The notes beneath the pieces were generated by a model, which did no database searches, was not told where the DNA came from, and worked only from the letters and a program-made list of their open reading frames with translations. A stretch of 64,000 nt of DNA from Clostridia bacterium (GTDB taxonomy: Bacteria > Bacillota > Clostridia > Christensenellales > Aristaeellaceae), in NCBI GenBank assembly GCA_017524615.1, contig JAFXVJ010000042.1, forward strand, positions 62,001 to 126,000, given 5' to 3'. Position numbers and translations under genes: made by a program. Below are positions 1 through 9,121 of the stretch, in pieces. Every line of letters starts with the position of its first letter. Within the stretch, counting starts at the first letter, position 1.

Positions 1-2
1 CT

Positions 3-119
3 TTCGTCAACGGCCTGAAGAAGAAGGGCATCGAAGTCAACCGCAAGATGCTGGCTGACCTGGCCGTGAACGACGCCGCCGCTTTCGCCCAGCTGGTGGA
101 AATGGCCAAGGAAGCCTAA
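3..119 (+). CDS. rplT: 50S ribosomal protein L20, C-terminal part
   Basis: Only the last 38 codons are in the window. The peptide reads [20 protein letters not shown] and then an Ala-rich end finishing MAKEA, which is the characteristic C-terminus of bacterial L20. L20 binds 23S rRNA and is needed early in 50S assembly. It is normally last in infC-rpmI-rplT, so those genes should lie just upstream. The TAA stop at 117-119 doubles as the left copy of the 3-bp target duplication of the small mobile element that follows. Removing that element would place the operon terminator (296-326) about 15 nt after the stop, a normal distance. Confidence 0.93.
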   Translation, partial: FVNGLKKKGIEVNRKMLADLAVNDAAAFAQLVEMAKEA

Positions 120-277
120 TACAATTCTTCTTCTAAAATCTTACGTCTTTGAGCGTCTTTTTCGTTCTGGCAGCGCGTTCCTGAGGTCAACGCAGCGCTG
201 CTGCGCCTCCCATCGTTCCGCTTTGCCGGAATAAAAACCCATCTCAAATCTGTTAAGGTTTCAGAACGCGAATAGTA
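120..277 (-). mobile_element. Short non-coding element with TACTATTC-type inverted ends (family A)
   Basis: The 158-bp segment has the same termini as the two ~440-bp elements at 30542 and 56799, in opposite orientation. Read on the minus strand it begins TACTATTCGCGTTCTGAAAC and ends GAAGAAGAATTGTA. It is flanked on both sides by TAA (117-119 and 278-280), a 3-bp duplication. The interior differs from the long copies and contains no gene, so this is a deletion derivative or a separate MITE using the same ends. Insertion is exactly at the rplT stop codon. Confidence 0.72.
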
Positions 278-295
278 TAAGATACGCTGCATCAA

Positions 296-326
296 ACGTC
301 ATCCGTTTTCCGGATGGCGTTTTTTT
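296..326 (+). terminator. Rho-independent terminator of the rplT operon
   Basis: The stem ACGTCATCCG / CGGATGGCGT (one G-T pair) encloses a TTTTC loop and runs into seven T. It is separated from rplT by the family A element. Confidence 0.85.
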
Positions 327-353
327 GTATGATCACTGCCGCAAGGATCGGCG

Positions 354-932
354 CTATCGGGGCGTCTCCGTTTCTGCTCCATCAGCTTCCGGCTTCCTGA
401 CAGGGGCAGGCGCATATCCATGCTCCCCCAGCATCTTTTCCATCCAGATCATATCATACCAGCGGCCAAACTTATAGCCGCATTGGTGAAAAGTCCCGCA
501 CAGGCGATAGCCCATCCGTTCGTGAAACCGTCGGCTGGCGTTGGTCAGGCGCTCGTCCTCAACGTCTGTGCTGGCGATGCAGGCGTAGGCATTCAATATG
601 CCGCGCTCCCGGAGCGCGTCCTCCAGCGCGGTGTACAGCATGCGGCCATACCCCTTTTTCCGGGCGTCCCTACGCAGGTATATGGTGGTTTCCGCTGCCC
701 AGTCGTAGGCGGCCCGCGTTTTGAACGCGCCCGCATAGGCATAGCCCAGTATCCCTTCCTCTTCTTCCAGCACCAGATAGGGATATTGGGCCGCGGTGGC
801 GCGGATACGCCGGGCGAACGCCTCCTCCCCGGGCACCTCGTATTCAAACGTGACGGCTGTATCCCTTACATACGGCGCATAGATTTTAAGCAGCGCCGCG
901 GCGTCGGCAGGGGTGGCTGATCGAATGCGCAT
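354..932 (-). CDS. GNAT N-acetyltransferase, phosphinothricin acetyltransferase-like
   Basis: This 192-residue single-domain GNAT protein matches the PAT/Bar-like subfamily: an N-terminal RSATPADAAALLKIYAPYV, then TFEYEVP, the acetyl-CoA pyrophosphate loop region RKKGYGRMLY near residues 92-101, and the C-terminal GFHxxGYKFGRWYDMIWMEK-type end (here FHQCGYKFGRWYDMIWMEK). Family members acetylate amino groups of phosphinothricin, methionine sulfoximine or other amino acids; the real substrate is unknown. The start has GGAGG 9 nt upstream. It is divergent from ruvC and has its own promoter at 968-995. A Glu/Pro-rich tail after residue 170 extends past the usual family end. Confidence 0.85.
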   Translation of the reverse strand: MRIRSATPADAAALLKIYAPYVRDTAVTFEYEVPGEEAFARRIRATAAQYPYLVLEEEEGILGYAYAGAFKTRAAYDWAAETTIYLRRDARKKGYGRMLYTALEDALRERGILNAYACIASTDVEDERLTNASRRFHERMGYRLCGTFHQCGYKFGRWYDMIWMEKMLGEHGYAPAPVRKPEADGAETETPR

Positions 933-967
933 GAGGTTTGTCCTCCGTTCCGGGTTTCTTTGAGATC

Positions 968-995
968 ATTCTATTCATGTTGCGCGTCCTGTCAA
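968..995 (-). promoter_or_regulatory. Sigma-A-type promoter for the GNAT gene
   Basis: On the minus strand there is TTGACA (990-995), a 16-bp spacer and TAGAAT (968-973), about 35 bp upstream of the start codon. Confidence 0.65.
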
Positions 996-1079
996 GGGAA
1001 ACACCGGGAAAATACAGCGCCGCCGCGGCTGACGCCGGAAAATGCCCGATGCATCTGCCTTTGGGGGCAGATGTGCGGT

Positions 1080-1108
1080 TTGACAAAAGCGCACACATGT
1101 TCTATAAT
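1080..1108 (+). promoter_or_regulatory. Sigma-A-type promoter for ruvCAB
   Basis: Perfect TTGACA (1080-1085), 17-bp spacer, perfect TATAAT (1103-1108), 27 nt before the ruvC start. The -35 lies in the loop of a short inverted repeat TGTGCG...CGCACA. I saw no SOS box by eye. Confidence 0.85.
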
Positions 1109-1134
1109 GAATAAGTTCAAGAAAGGAGTGCCAC

Positions 1135-1629
1135 ATGCGTATTTTGGGGATTGATCCGGGGTTGGCCACCATGGGCTGGGGCGTGCTGGACAGCGAGGGC
1201 AGCAAAAGCAGCCTGGTCGAGTGCGGCGCGGTGATCACGCCGCCGGATATGCCCATTCAGCGGCGGCTGCATCACATTTTTCTGAGCGTCAAGGAATTGA
1301 TCGTCACCTACCAGCCCCAGGAAATCGTGTTTGAGGAGCTGTTTTTCGCAAAAAACATCACCACCGCCATGAACGTCTCTGCCGCCCGGGGCGTGGCCCT
1401 GTGCGCCTGCGCGGACAGCGGGCTGCCCATGTATGAATATACCCCCATGCAGATCAAACAGGCGGTCACGGGATACGGCAAGGCAGACAAAATGCAGGTG
1501 CAGCAGATGGTGAAAATGATGCTGAACTTGCCCCGGATCATCCGGCCGGACGACGCTGCGGACGCCGTCGCCGCCGCCCTCACCCATGCGGCGTCGGGCC
1601 GCATGAAGGAACAGTTTTTGATGAAATAA
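1135..1629 (+). CDS. ruvC: Crossover junction endodeoxyribonuclease RuvC
   Basis: This 164-residue protein has the full length of RuvC, the homodimeric nuclease that cuts Holliday junctions symmetrically. The RNase H-like fold acids are visible: D7 in LGIDPG, E67 in IVFEELFF, and the C-terminal DDAADAVAAALTH segment near residue 141. The start ATG has AAAGGAG 7 nt upstream. It is first in ruvC-ruvA-ruvB, with 17 nt to ruvA, so the resolvase and the branch-migration motor are co-expressed from the promoter at 1080-1108. Confidence 0.97.
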   Translation: MRILGIDPGLATMGWGVLDSEGSKSSLVECGAVITPPDMPIQRRLHHIFLSVKELIVTYQPQEIVFEELFFAKNITTAMNVSAARGVALCACADSGLPMYEYTPMQIKQAVTGYGKADKMQVQQMVKMMLNLPRIIRPDDAADAVAAALTHAASGRMKEQFLMK

Positions 1630-1646
1630 CCGGCAAGGAGCGTTTT

Positions 1647-2249
1647 ATGTACGCGTATCTGAACGGCCAAGTGGCCGACAAGGGACAAAACAGCCTGGTG
1701 ATCGACGTGGGCGGCGTGGGATACCTGCTGTCCGTCAGTATGAACACCCTGCAGGAAACCCCGCCCATCGGCGAAGCCATGAAAGTGTACACCTATTTTT
1801 CCGTCCGGGAGGACGCCATGGAGCTGTTCGGCTTTGCCTCTCAGGAGGAAAAGAGCATGTTTGTCCGGCTGCTCACCGTCAGCGGCGTCGGCCCCAAGCT
1901 GGCGCTGAGCATCCTGGGCTCCATGCCCCTCAGGGATCTCACCCTGGCCATCCTCACCGGCGACGCCACCGCCCTGTCCCGGGCGCCGGGCGTGGGCAAA
2001 AAAACGGCCCAGCGCCTGATTCTGGAGCTCAAGGAAAAGGTGGATCAAAGCGATTTGGACTACTCCCCCCCTGCCGGCGGGCCCATCTCCCCCCTTCAGG
2101 AGGATGCTGCGCAGGAGGCCCTGGCCGCGCTGCAGGCCCTGGGCTATACCGCCGCCGAAGCGTCCAAGGCCATTTCCCAGGTGCGTGGGCAAAGCGATTC
2201 GGCCAATGAGTTGGTCCGGCTGGCCCTGCGCAGCATGGCGGGCTTTTAA
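1647..2249 (+). CDS. ruvA: Holliday junction branch migration complex subunit RuvA
   Basis: This 200-residue protein has the three RuvA domains: an N-terminal OB fold (MYAYLNGQVADKGQNSLVID), tandem helix-hairpin-helix motifs (VSGVGPKLALSIL and APGVGKKTAQRLILELK, residues ~72-130), and the C-terminal domain III (QEALAALQALGYTAAEASKAI) that contacts RuvB. RuvA tetramers clamp the four-way junction and load RuvB. A clear SD (AAGGAG) precedes the ATG. It is the middle gene of the ruv operon. Confidence 0.97.
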   Translation: MYAYLNGQVADKGQNSLVIDVGGVGYLLSVSMNTLQETPPIGEAMKVYTYFSVREDAMELFGFASQEEKSMFVRLLTVSGVGPKLALSILGSMPLRDLTLAILTGDATALSRAPGVGKKTAQRLILELKEKVDQSDLDYSPPAGGPISPLQEDAAQEALAALQALGYTAAEASKAISQVRGQSDSANELVRLALRSMAGF

Positions 2250-2271
2250 TTGCAGATAAGGAGAGAATACT

Positions 2272-3332
<1,061 letters not shown>

Positions 3333-3336
<4 letters not shown>

Positions 3337-3827
3337 TCCTGCCCGCCCAAAAACAGGACCTGCCTGTGATTGAAGCCATCTATACCGCTGCCCGGGCCTA
3401 TATGCGGCGCTCGGGCAATCTTTTGCAGTGGGCGGATGGGTATCCGAAGCGCTCCCTGCTGGAAAGCGATATTGAAAAGGGCCGCCTGTTCGTGATCCGG
3501 GAGGGCGGCGAAATCCACGGGGTGTTTGCCTTCATCCTGGGGGATGATCCCACCTACGCTTATATCGAGGACGGTCAATGGCCCAACAGCCGCCCTTACG
3601 GCACCATTCACCGCATCGCGTCCGACGGAAAAACCAAGGGGATTTTCACCCAGGCCTTTGATTTTGCCAAAGCCCATGCCGACGAAATCCGCGTCGACAC
3701 CCATCGGGACAACAAAACCATGCAGCATGTGGTGCTCAGACACGGCTTCGTCCGATGCGGCATCATTTATCTGGAAAACGGCGATCCCCGCATCGCCTAT
3801 CAGTATTCGAAAGAAGCAAGCCTATGA
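3333..3827 (+). CDS. GNAT family N-acetyltransferase
   Basis: This 164-residue acetyltransferase belongs to a Firmicutes GNAT subgroup recognised by the C-terminal pattern [20 protein letters not shown], followed by [16 protein letters not shown]. The substrate is not known. It overlaps ruvB by 4 nt and queA by 4 nt (both ATGA), so it is embedded in the ruvCAB-queA transcript. Confidence 0.85.
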
Positions 3828-4849
3828 AAACATCTGATTTTTTCTATGAACTGCCCGAGCGTCTCATCGCCCAGACCCCCATCTCCCCCCGGGACGCCGC
3901 CCGGATGATGGTGATCCACCGGGACACGGGACTGCGGGAGGATAGAATCTTCCGCGATCTGCCCGATTATCTCCGGCCCGGCGACGTGATGGTGATCAAT
4001 CAGACCAAGGTGATCCCCGCGCGGCTGCTGGGAGAAAAGGAAGACACCCATGTGCCGGTGGAAATCCTGCTGCTCAAGCGCGTCGATCGGGACAGCTGGG
4101 AAACGCTGGTGCGGCCCGGCAGGCGGCTGAAAAAAGGCGTTACCGTATCCTTCGGCGGCGGCATCCTGCGCGCCGAGATCGGCGATACAACCGATGCGGG
4201 CGGACGGGTGGTGCGTTTCCTTTATGACGGCGTGTTCGAGGAATTGCTGGATCGGCTGGGCGAAATACCGCTGCCGCCCTACATCCATGAAAAGCTGAGG
4301 GATCCCTCCCAGTACCAGACCATCTACGCCAAGCAGGAGGGCAGCGCCGCCGCTCCCACCGCCGGGCTGCATTTCACCCCCGAGGTGATGAGCCGAATCC
4401 GGGATATGGGCGTCGAGATCGTGCCCGTGCTGCTGCATGTGGGCCTGGGCACTTTCCGCCCCGTGAAGGCGGAGGATGTGAGCGAGCACAAAATGCACGC
4501 CGAATTCTACCAGGTCACGGAAGAAGCGGCGGACAGAATCAACGCCGCGCGGCAGAACGGCGGCCGCATCGTCTGCATCGGCACCACCTCCGTGCGCACC
4601 CTGGAAACAGTGGCCGACGAGCGCGGCATCGTGCACCCCGGCATGGGGAACACCAGCATTTTCATCACGCCGGGAGTGAAATTGAAGGCCACCGACGTGC
4701 TGCTCACCAATTTTCATCTGCCGGAATCCACCCTGCTGATGCTGGTATCCGCCCTGATGGGCCGGGAGCAGGCCCTGGACGCCTACCGCGAGGCCGTGGA
4801 AAAGGAATACCGCTTTTTTTCCTTTGGCGATTGCATGCTGATTCTGTAA
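3824..4849 (+). CDS. queA: S-adenosylmethionine:tRNA ribosyltransferase-isomerase QueA
   Basis: This 341-residue enzyme transfers and isomerises the ribosyl part of SAM onto preQ1 in tRNA to give epoxyqueuosine. Landmarks are the N-terminus [50 protein letters not shown], and the C-terminal [17 protein letters not shown]. The ATG at 3824 is chosen over in-frame upstream codons because it gives the family length and the ATGA overlap with the preceding gene. The ruv-queA neighbourhood is common in Firmicutes. tgt is not in the window. Confidence 0.97.
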   Translation: MKTSDFFYELPERLIAQTPISPRDAARMMVIHRDTGLREDRIFRDLPDYLRPGDVMVINQTKVIPARLLGEKEDTHVPVEILLLKRVDRDSWETLVRPGRRLKKGVTVSFGGGILRAEIGDTTDAGGRVVRFLYDGVFEELLDRLGEIPLPPYIHEKLRDPSQYQTIYAKQEGSAAAPTAGLHFTPEVMSRIRDMGVEIVPVLLHVGLGTFRPVKAEDVSEHKMHAEFYQVTEEAADRINAARQNGGRIVCIGTTSVRTLETVADERGIVHPGMGNTSIFITPGVKLKATDVLLTNFHLPESTLLMLVSALMGREQALDAYREAVEKEYRFFSFGDCMLIL

Positions 4850-4862
4850 AGGAGGTTTTTCC

Positions 4863-5066
4863 ATGAAGGAGCCGGGATACCGCGCTGATCTGGCGGATTA
4901 TACCGAAGATTTGGATAACATGATGGCCGATCTGGAAGATCTGCGGGACGACGCCCAGGACGCGCTGGACGAAAACGATGACGATTCCATCCGGAAAGAC
5001 ATTCAGAAGATGGACGCCGCGCTGGCGCTGCTGGCCCAGGCGGCGGCATTGCTGGAAGCGGAATAA
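4863..5066 (+). CDS. Small acidic helical protein, unknown function
   Basis: This 67-residue, strongly acidic peptide contains several DL/DD pairs (LADYTEDLDNMMADLEDLRD) and is predicted to be all-helical and amphipathic, ending in an Ala/Leu-rich helix. It starts 13 nt after queA with a near-perfect SD (AAAGGAGG), and 15 nt separate it from the PfkB kinase gene, so it is very probably translated. It has no signal peptide, membrane segment or Cys motif. I do not recognise the family. Confidence 0.7.
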   Translation: MKEPGYRADLADYTEDLDNMMADLEDLRDDAQDALDENDDDSIRKDIQKMDAALALLAQAAALLEAE

Positions 5067-5081
5067 AAGGGGAGGCCGCGG

Positions 5082-5924
5082 ATGCGAATCACAGTGGTTG
5101 GCGGAATGAACCTGGATCTGCTGGCGACGCCCTTTTCTCCCCTGATCCCCCGGGATTCCACGCCCGGGCGCATCACGCTGCGCGCCGGCGGCGTGGGACG
5201 GAATATCGCGGCCCGGCTGGTGCAATTAGGCGCGCAGGTGTCCCTGATCACAGCGCTGGGCTGTGATGAACGGGCGGACATGCTGACCCGGCTGTGCCGG
5301 GCGGATGGGATCGACATCTCCCTGGCCCTGCCCACCGATCTGCCGGCGCCCTGTTACCTGTGCATTCACGATCATCGGGGCGATATGGCGCTGGCGGTCA
5401 ATGATATGTCCGCCATGGACTGCCTGACACCTGCAAGCATGGTGTCCCGGATGGCGGCCATCAACGCCGCGGATGGATGCGTGCTGGACGCCAATCTGCC
5501 CCCGGACACCCTGCTGTTTATCGCCCAGCACGCCGCCGTGCCCCTGATCCTGGATCCCGTCAGCTGCGCAAAGGCGCCCAGAGTGGCCGGCGTGCTGTCC
5601 CGCCTGACAGCCATAAAGCCCAACGCCCTGGAGGCGGAAGCCCTGACGGGCGAAAGAAACGTGGAGCGCGCCGCCCAGGCGCTGCTGGATCAGGGCGTGC
5701 AGCATGTGTTTATATCCATGGGCGCGGAAGGCATATACTTTGCCTCCCGAACGGATCGGGGATATCTGCCCGCTCTGCCGCTTCCGAACCTTGCCGCTAC
5801 CGGCGCCGGAGATGCATGCTGCGCGGGGATCACCCTGGCCCTGCTGCAGGGCCAGCCCACGCGGGACTGCGCCGCCGCGGGCTGCCATGCCGCCCACGAT
5901 GCGCTGATGCACGCGCTTGCCTGA
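5082..5924 (+). CDS. PfkB-family carbohydrate/nucleoside kinase, pseudouridine kinase-like
   Basis: This 280-residue ribokinase-fold protein begins VVGGMNLDLL and contains RAGGVGRNIAARLVQLGAQV, the substrate-binding glycine motif in the form typical of pseudouridine kinases (GGVGRNIA). It also has ILDPVSCAKA, KPNALEAEALTG and the PfkB signature AATGAGDACCAGI with the catalytic base Asp near residue 246. The family phosphorylates a sugar or nucleoside 5'-OH with ATP. No psuG glycosidase is adjacent, so the pseudouridine assignment is inference. It is last in the ruv-queA run and ends before a bidirectional hairpin. Confidence 0.85.
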   Translation: MRITVVGGMNLDLLATPFSPLIPRDSTPGRITLRAGGVGRNIAARLVQLGAQVSLITALGCDERADMLTRLCRADGIDISLALPTDLPAPCYLCIHDHRGDMALAVNDMSAMDCLTPASMVSRMAAINAADGCVLDANLPPDTLLFIAQHAAVPLILDPVSCAKAPRVAGVLSRLTAIKPNALEAEALTGERNVERAAQALLDQGVQHVFISMGAEGIYFASRTDRGYLPALPLPNLAATGAGDACCAGITLALLQGQPTRDCAAAGCHAAHDALMHALA

Positions 5925-5953
5925 TCCGCTGCCGGAATCGGCGGAAAGGCAGC

Positions 5954-5987
5954 AAAAAAGCCTTGAAACGACGATGTTTCAAGGCTT
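5954..5987 (-). terminator. Terminator behind tRNA-Trp, probably bidirectional
   Basis: A 9-bp perfect stem CCTTGAAAC / GTTTCAAGG is followed on the minus strand by CTTTTTT. The plus strand has only CTTTCT, so it serves tRNA-Trp well and the PfkB gene weakly. Confidence 0.8.
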
Positions 5988-5996
5988 TCTGCTAAG

Positions 5997-6067
5997 CAGG
6001 GGAAGAAGGATTCGAACCCTCAACAAAGGTTTTGGAGACCCACGTGTTACCATTACACCATTCCCCT
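5997..6067 (-). tRNA. tRNA-Trp (anticodon CCA)
   Basis: The cloverleaf is readable on the minus strand: acceptor AGGGGAA / TTCCCCT (7 bp), D stem GTGT / ACAC, anticodon loop CTCCAAA with CCA at positions 34-36, T arm GAGGG TTCGAAT CCTTC, and discriminator G. The 3' CCA is not encoded. The anticodon stem is weak at its outer end (a T-T mismatch next to a G-T pair), so the gene could be a secondary Trp tRNA. It has its own strong promoter and terminator. Confidence 0.9.
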
Positions 6068-6081
6068 ACGCAACAGATTGT

Positions 6082-6110
6082 ATTATACGGAATCCGGAGC
6101 TGTTTGTCAA
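6082..6110 (-). promoter_or_regulatory. Strong promoter for tRNA-Trp
   Basis: On the minus strand there is TTGACA (6105-6110), 17-bp spacer and TATAAT (6082-6087), 15 bp before the mature tRNA 5' end. The rest of the 6111-6308 gap shows no gene. Confidence 0.88.
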
Positions 6111-6308
6111 CCGTTTTTTTGCTTCAATCCCGGTTTTTTGAAAATTTTGTCTCTGTTCCGTCCCGGAGCAGAGATACCGGGCGAAACGCGCCCGCGCGGG
6201 TTTTACGGATCTGTGCATCCTGTTCACAGGCGAAAACGTCAAAGGATACGGATCGACCGGTGAAAGCCCCTGTCCTCCGCGCGCCTGGCGTCTGCCTTCC
6301 CGCGCAGA

Positions 6309-7106
6309 TTATTTCAGCTCCGTATGCGCCTGGCGCACCAGCGCCGCCAGGGCGTCGTCCTGTATCTCCTCTCCCGGGCCAGGCTGAATATCCGCCAGGA
6401 ATTCGATATTTCCCGCCGGGCCTTTGATGGGCGAAAAGGTGAGCGCCTGTACATGCCACCCGAAAGTGGGCGCGAACAGGCAGATTTCCTTCAGCACCCG
6501 CTCATGGATTTCCGGTTCCCGCACCACCCCATGCTTGCCGACCTGGCCCTTGCCAGCCTCAAACTGGGGCTTGATGAGGGTGAGGAAGCGCCCCTCCTCC
6601 CCCATTACAGCGGCAGCTGCCGGCAGGATCAGCTTGATGGAAATGAACGATACATCCATGACCGTCAAGCGCGGCTGCAGAGGAAACATTTCCTTCGTCA
6701 GCGTCCGCGCGTTGGTGCGCTCCATGACCGTCACCCGTTCGTCATTGCGCAGCTTCCAATCCAGCTGACCGTACCCTACGTCGATGGCATACACATGCCG
6801 GGCGCCATGGCGCAGCAGCACATCGGTAAAGCCGCCCGTTGCCGCGCCGATATCCATCGCGACCGCCCCGGTCACATCCGCCTGAAAGGCCGTGATGGCT
6901 TTTTCCAGCTTGTGGCCGCCCCGGCTGGCAAAGGCATCCTGCGCGCCCCGGATCACCAGCGGCGCGTCCTCCTCCACCTGCTCTGAAGCCTTCTGCACCT
7001 TCTTTTCGCCGATATACACCTGCCCGGCCATGATCAGCGCCTGGGCCTTTTCCCGGCTCTCGGCCATGCCCCGGACGGTCATCCAGACGTCCACCCGCTG
7101 CTTCAT
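6309..7106 (-). CDS. tlyA: TlyA family rRNA 2'-O-methyltransferase / hemolysin-like protein
   Basis: This 265-residue protein has an N-terminal S4 RNA-binding domain (RVDVWMTVRGMAESREKAQA, residues 3-60) and an FtsJ-type Rossmann methyltransferase domain. The latter contains GGHKLEKAI, the SAM loop DIGAATGGFTDVLLRHGA, and later LIKPQFEAGKGQVGK. TlyA 2'-O-methylates cytidines in 16S and/or 23S rRNA. It overlaps the end of dxs by 4 nt (ATGA), the usual dxs-tlyA arrangement in Clostridia. Confidence 0.94.
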   Translation of the reverse strand: MKQRVDVWMTVRGMAESREKAQALIMAGQVYIGEKKVQKASEQVEEDAPLVIRGAQDAFASRGGHKLEKAITAFQADVTGAVAMDIGAATGGFTDVLLRHGARHVYAIDVGYGQLDWKLRNDERVTVMERTNARTLTKEMFPLQPRLTVMDVSFISIKLILPAAAAVMGEEGRFLTLIKPQFEAGKGQVGKHGVVREPEIHERVLKEICLFAPTFGWHVQALTFSPIKGPAGNIEFLADIQPGPGEEIQDDALAALVRQAHTELK

Positions 7107-8953
7107 TTTTTGATCGCTCCTTCCACCTGCCGGGCAATGCTTTCCTTATCCAGCCCATAGCGCCTGAGCAATTCACCGCGGCTGCCGTGGGGGATAAACT
7201 CGTTGGGCAGGCCCAGCATCCGGATGGGCGGCCGGAGCCCCTCCCGGGCGCAGCATTCCGCCACCGCGCTGCCAAAGCCGCAGGACAGCGCGTGCTCCTC
7301 CACCGTAATGACCGGCGTCCCCTTTTGATCCAGGCGCCGCAGGGTGTCCATATCCAGGGGCCACACGGTGGATGCGTTGATCACCGACAGGGACAGGCCG
7401 TTTGTCTCCAGCATTTCCGCAGCTGCCAGGCATTCTGTCAGAATGACCGAATAAGCCAGGATCGCTCCATCCTTTCCCGCCCGCAGCGTTTCCCAACGGC
7501 CCAGAGAGAAACCGGCGTACGGCTGCTCCGTTTCCGGCACGCACCGGGGATAGCGGATGGCGGCGGGGCCCTCCTGGGTCAGGAACCAGTCGATCATGCC
7601 CCGCGTTTCTTCCGGACAGCGGGGCGCCAACACCGTCATATGGGGGATCCCCCGCAGCATGCCCACCCCGAACAGGCCGTGATGGGTCGCTCCGTCTTCT
7701 CCGCCCAGGCCCGCCCGGTCCATCAGCAGGCACACCGGCAGCTTTTGGAGGCATACATCCTCCGTGATCTGATCATAAGCCCGCTGAAGAAACGACTCAT
7801 AAATGGCCGCGAAGGGGCGCATGCCCCCTGCCGCCATGCCGGCGCAAAGCGTGACGGCATGCTCCTCGGCAATACCCACGTCAAACAGCCGCTGGGGATA
7901 CTGCCTGGCAAAGGCGCCGAAGCCGGTACTGTCCGTCATGGCGGCGGTCACCACGCAGATGCGCGGATCCTTTTCCGCCAGTTCCGTCACATATGTGCCT
8001 GCCAATTTGCCCATGGACGGGCCGTCGGAGCCCCTGGTTTTCCCGTTATCCATGATAAACGGCGCCACGCCGTGGTACTTTTCCGGCTTTTCCTCTGCCT
8101 GGCTGAAGCCCGCGCCCTTACGGGTGGCCACGTGCACCACCACCGGCTCATCCAGATCCTTCAGCCGCAGAAACACACGTTCCATGGCCTGTATATCATG
8201 GCCGTCGATGGGGCCAAAGTAACGGAAGCCCAGCGCGGTAAAGAATCTTTCCCGCACCAGCAGGCTGCGCAGATGGTTTTTCGTCCCCTGGATCGCCCGA
8301 TGAATAACCGTGCCGCCGGGCAGCCTGCGCAGCACGCCCGAGATATTCTTTTTCATGCCCAGCCAGCCCCGGCTCACGCGCAGCCGGGTCAGCTGGGCGG
8401 ACAGAGCGCCCACATTCCGGGAAATGGACATGCCGTTATCGTTCAGCACGATCATCATCGCTGTTTTCCGGCTGCCCACGTCATTGAGGGCTTCATAGCA
8501 CATGCCCCCGGTCAGCGCGCCGTCTCCGACCACGGCCACCACCCGCTGGCTGCCGCCGGCCAGATCCCGGGCCCGGGCCAGGCCAACCGCCGCCGAAATG
8601 GCCGTGGATGCGTGGCCAGTGTCATAAGCGTCGTATTCGCTCTCCTCCCGCCTGGGAAAGCCGCACAGACCGTCCAGCGTGCGCAAAGATGAAAACCGGC
8701 TGTATCGTCCCGTCAGGATCTTATGAGCGTAGCATTGGTGACCCACGTCAAACACGATCTGGTCCCGCGGGCAATCCAGGGCCCGGTGCAGCGCCAGGGT
8801 CAATTCCACCACGCCCAAATTGGAGGCAAGATGCCCCCCATTCTGCGCCACTGTGCGGATGATCGCCGCACGGATATCCTCTGCCAGCGCTTCCAGCTCC
8901 TGATTGGATAATCCCCGCAGATCAGCAGGGGAGGTGATGTCGCTCAGCTTCAT
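7103..8953 (-). CDS. dxs: 1-deoxy-D-xylulose-5-phosphate synthase
   Basis: This 616-residue thiamine-diphosphate transketolase-like enzyme condenses pyruvate and glyceraldehyde-3-phosphate in the first step of the MEP isoprenoid pathway. Landmarks are FDVGHQCYAHKILTGR, the ThDP/Mg motif GDGALTGGMCYEALND, FRYFGPIDGHD, GIAEEHAVTLCAGMA, and DRAGLGGEDGATHHGLFGVG. I choose ATG 8953 over GTG 8959 because GGGAG sits 7 nt upstream. It has a clear promoter at 8987-9015 and is co-transcribed with tlyA. Confidence 0.97.
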   Translation of the reverse strand: MKLSDITSPADLRGLSNQELEALAEDIRAAIIRTVAQNGGHLASNLGVVELTLALHRALDCPRDQIVFDVGHQCYAHKILTGRYSRFSSLRTLDGLCGFPRREESEYDAYDTGHASTAISAAVGLARARDLAGGSQRVVAVVGDGALTGGMCYEALNDVGSRKTAMMIVLNDNGMSISRNVGALSAQLTRLRVSRGWLGMKKNISGVLRRLPGGTVIHRAIQGTKNHLRSLLVRERFFTALGFRYFGPIDGHDIQAMERVFLRLKDLDEPVVVHVATRKGAGFSQAEEKPEKYHGVAPFIMDNGKTRGSDGPSMGKLAGTYVTELAEKDPRICVVTAAMTDSTGFGAFARQYPQRLFDVGIAEEHAVTLCAGMAAGGMRPFAAIYESFLQRAYDQITEDVCLQKLPVCLLMDRAGLGGEDGATHHGLFGVGMLRGIPHMTVLAPRCPEETRGMIDWFLTQEGPAAIRYPRCVPETEQPYAGFSLGRWETLRAGKDGAILAYSVILTECLAAAEMLETNGLSLSVINASTVWPLDMDTLRRLDQKGTPVITVEEHALSCGFGSAVAECCAREGLRPPIRMLGLPNEFIPHGSRGELLRRYGLDKESIARQVEGAIKK

Positions 8954-8986
8954 GCGCACGCTCCCATCATGAACGTTATCCCGATT

Positions 8987-9015
8987 ATTATATCAAACCG
9001 GAAGAAGTTTGTAAA
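8987..9015 (-). promoter_or_regulatory. Promoter for dxs-tlyA
   Basis: On the minus strand there is TTTACA (9010-9015), 17-bp spacer and TATAAT (8987-8992), about 33 bp upstream of the dxs ATG. Confidence 0.8.
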
Positions 9016-9121
9016 CGTTTTGCAAAAATCCTGTTCTTTGCAGGACTTTTTCATATTCATTGCGAAATATTAATAGAATTGCGGCTTTTTTGCGCAAGGA
9101 ACCCATGTAGGAGGATGACCT

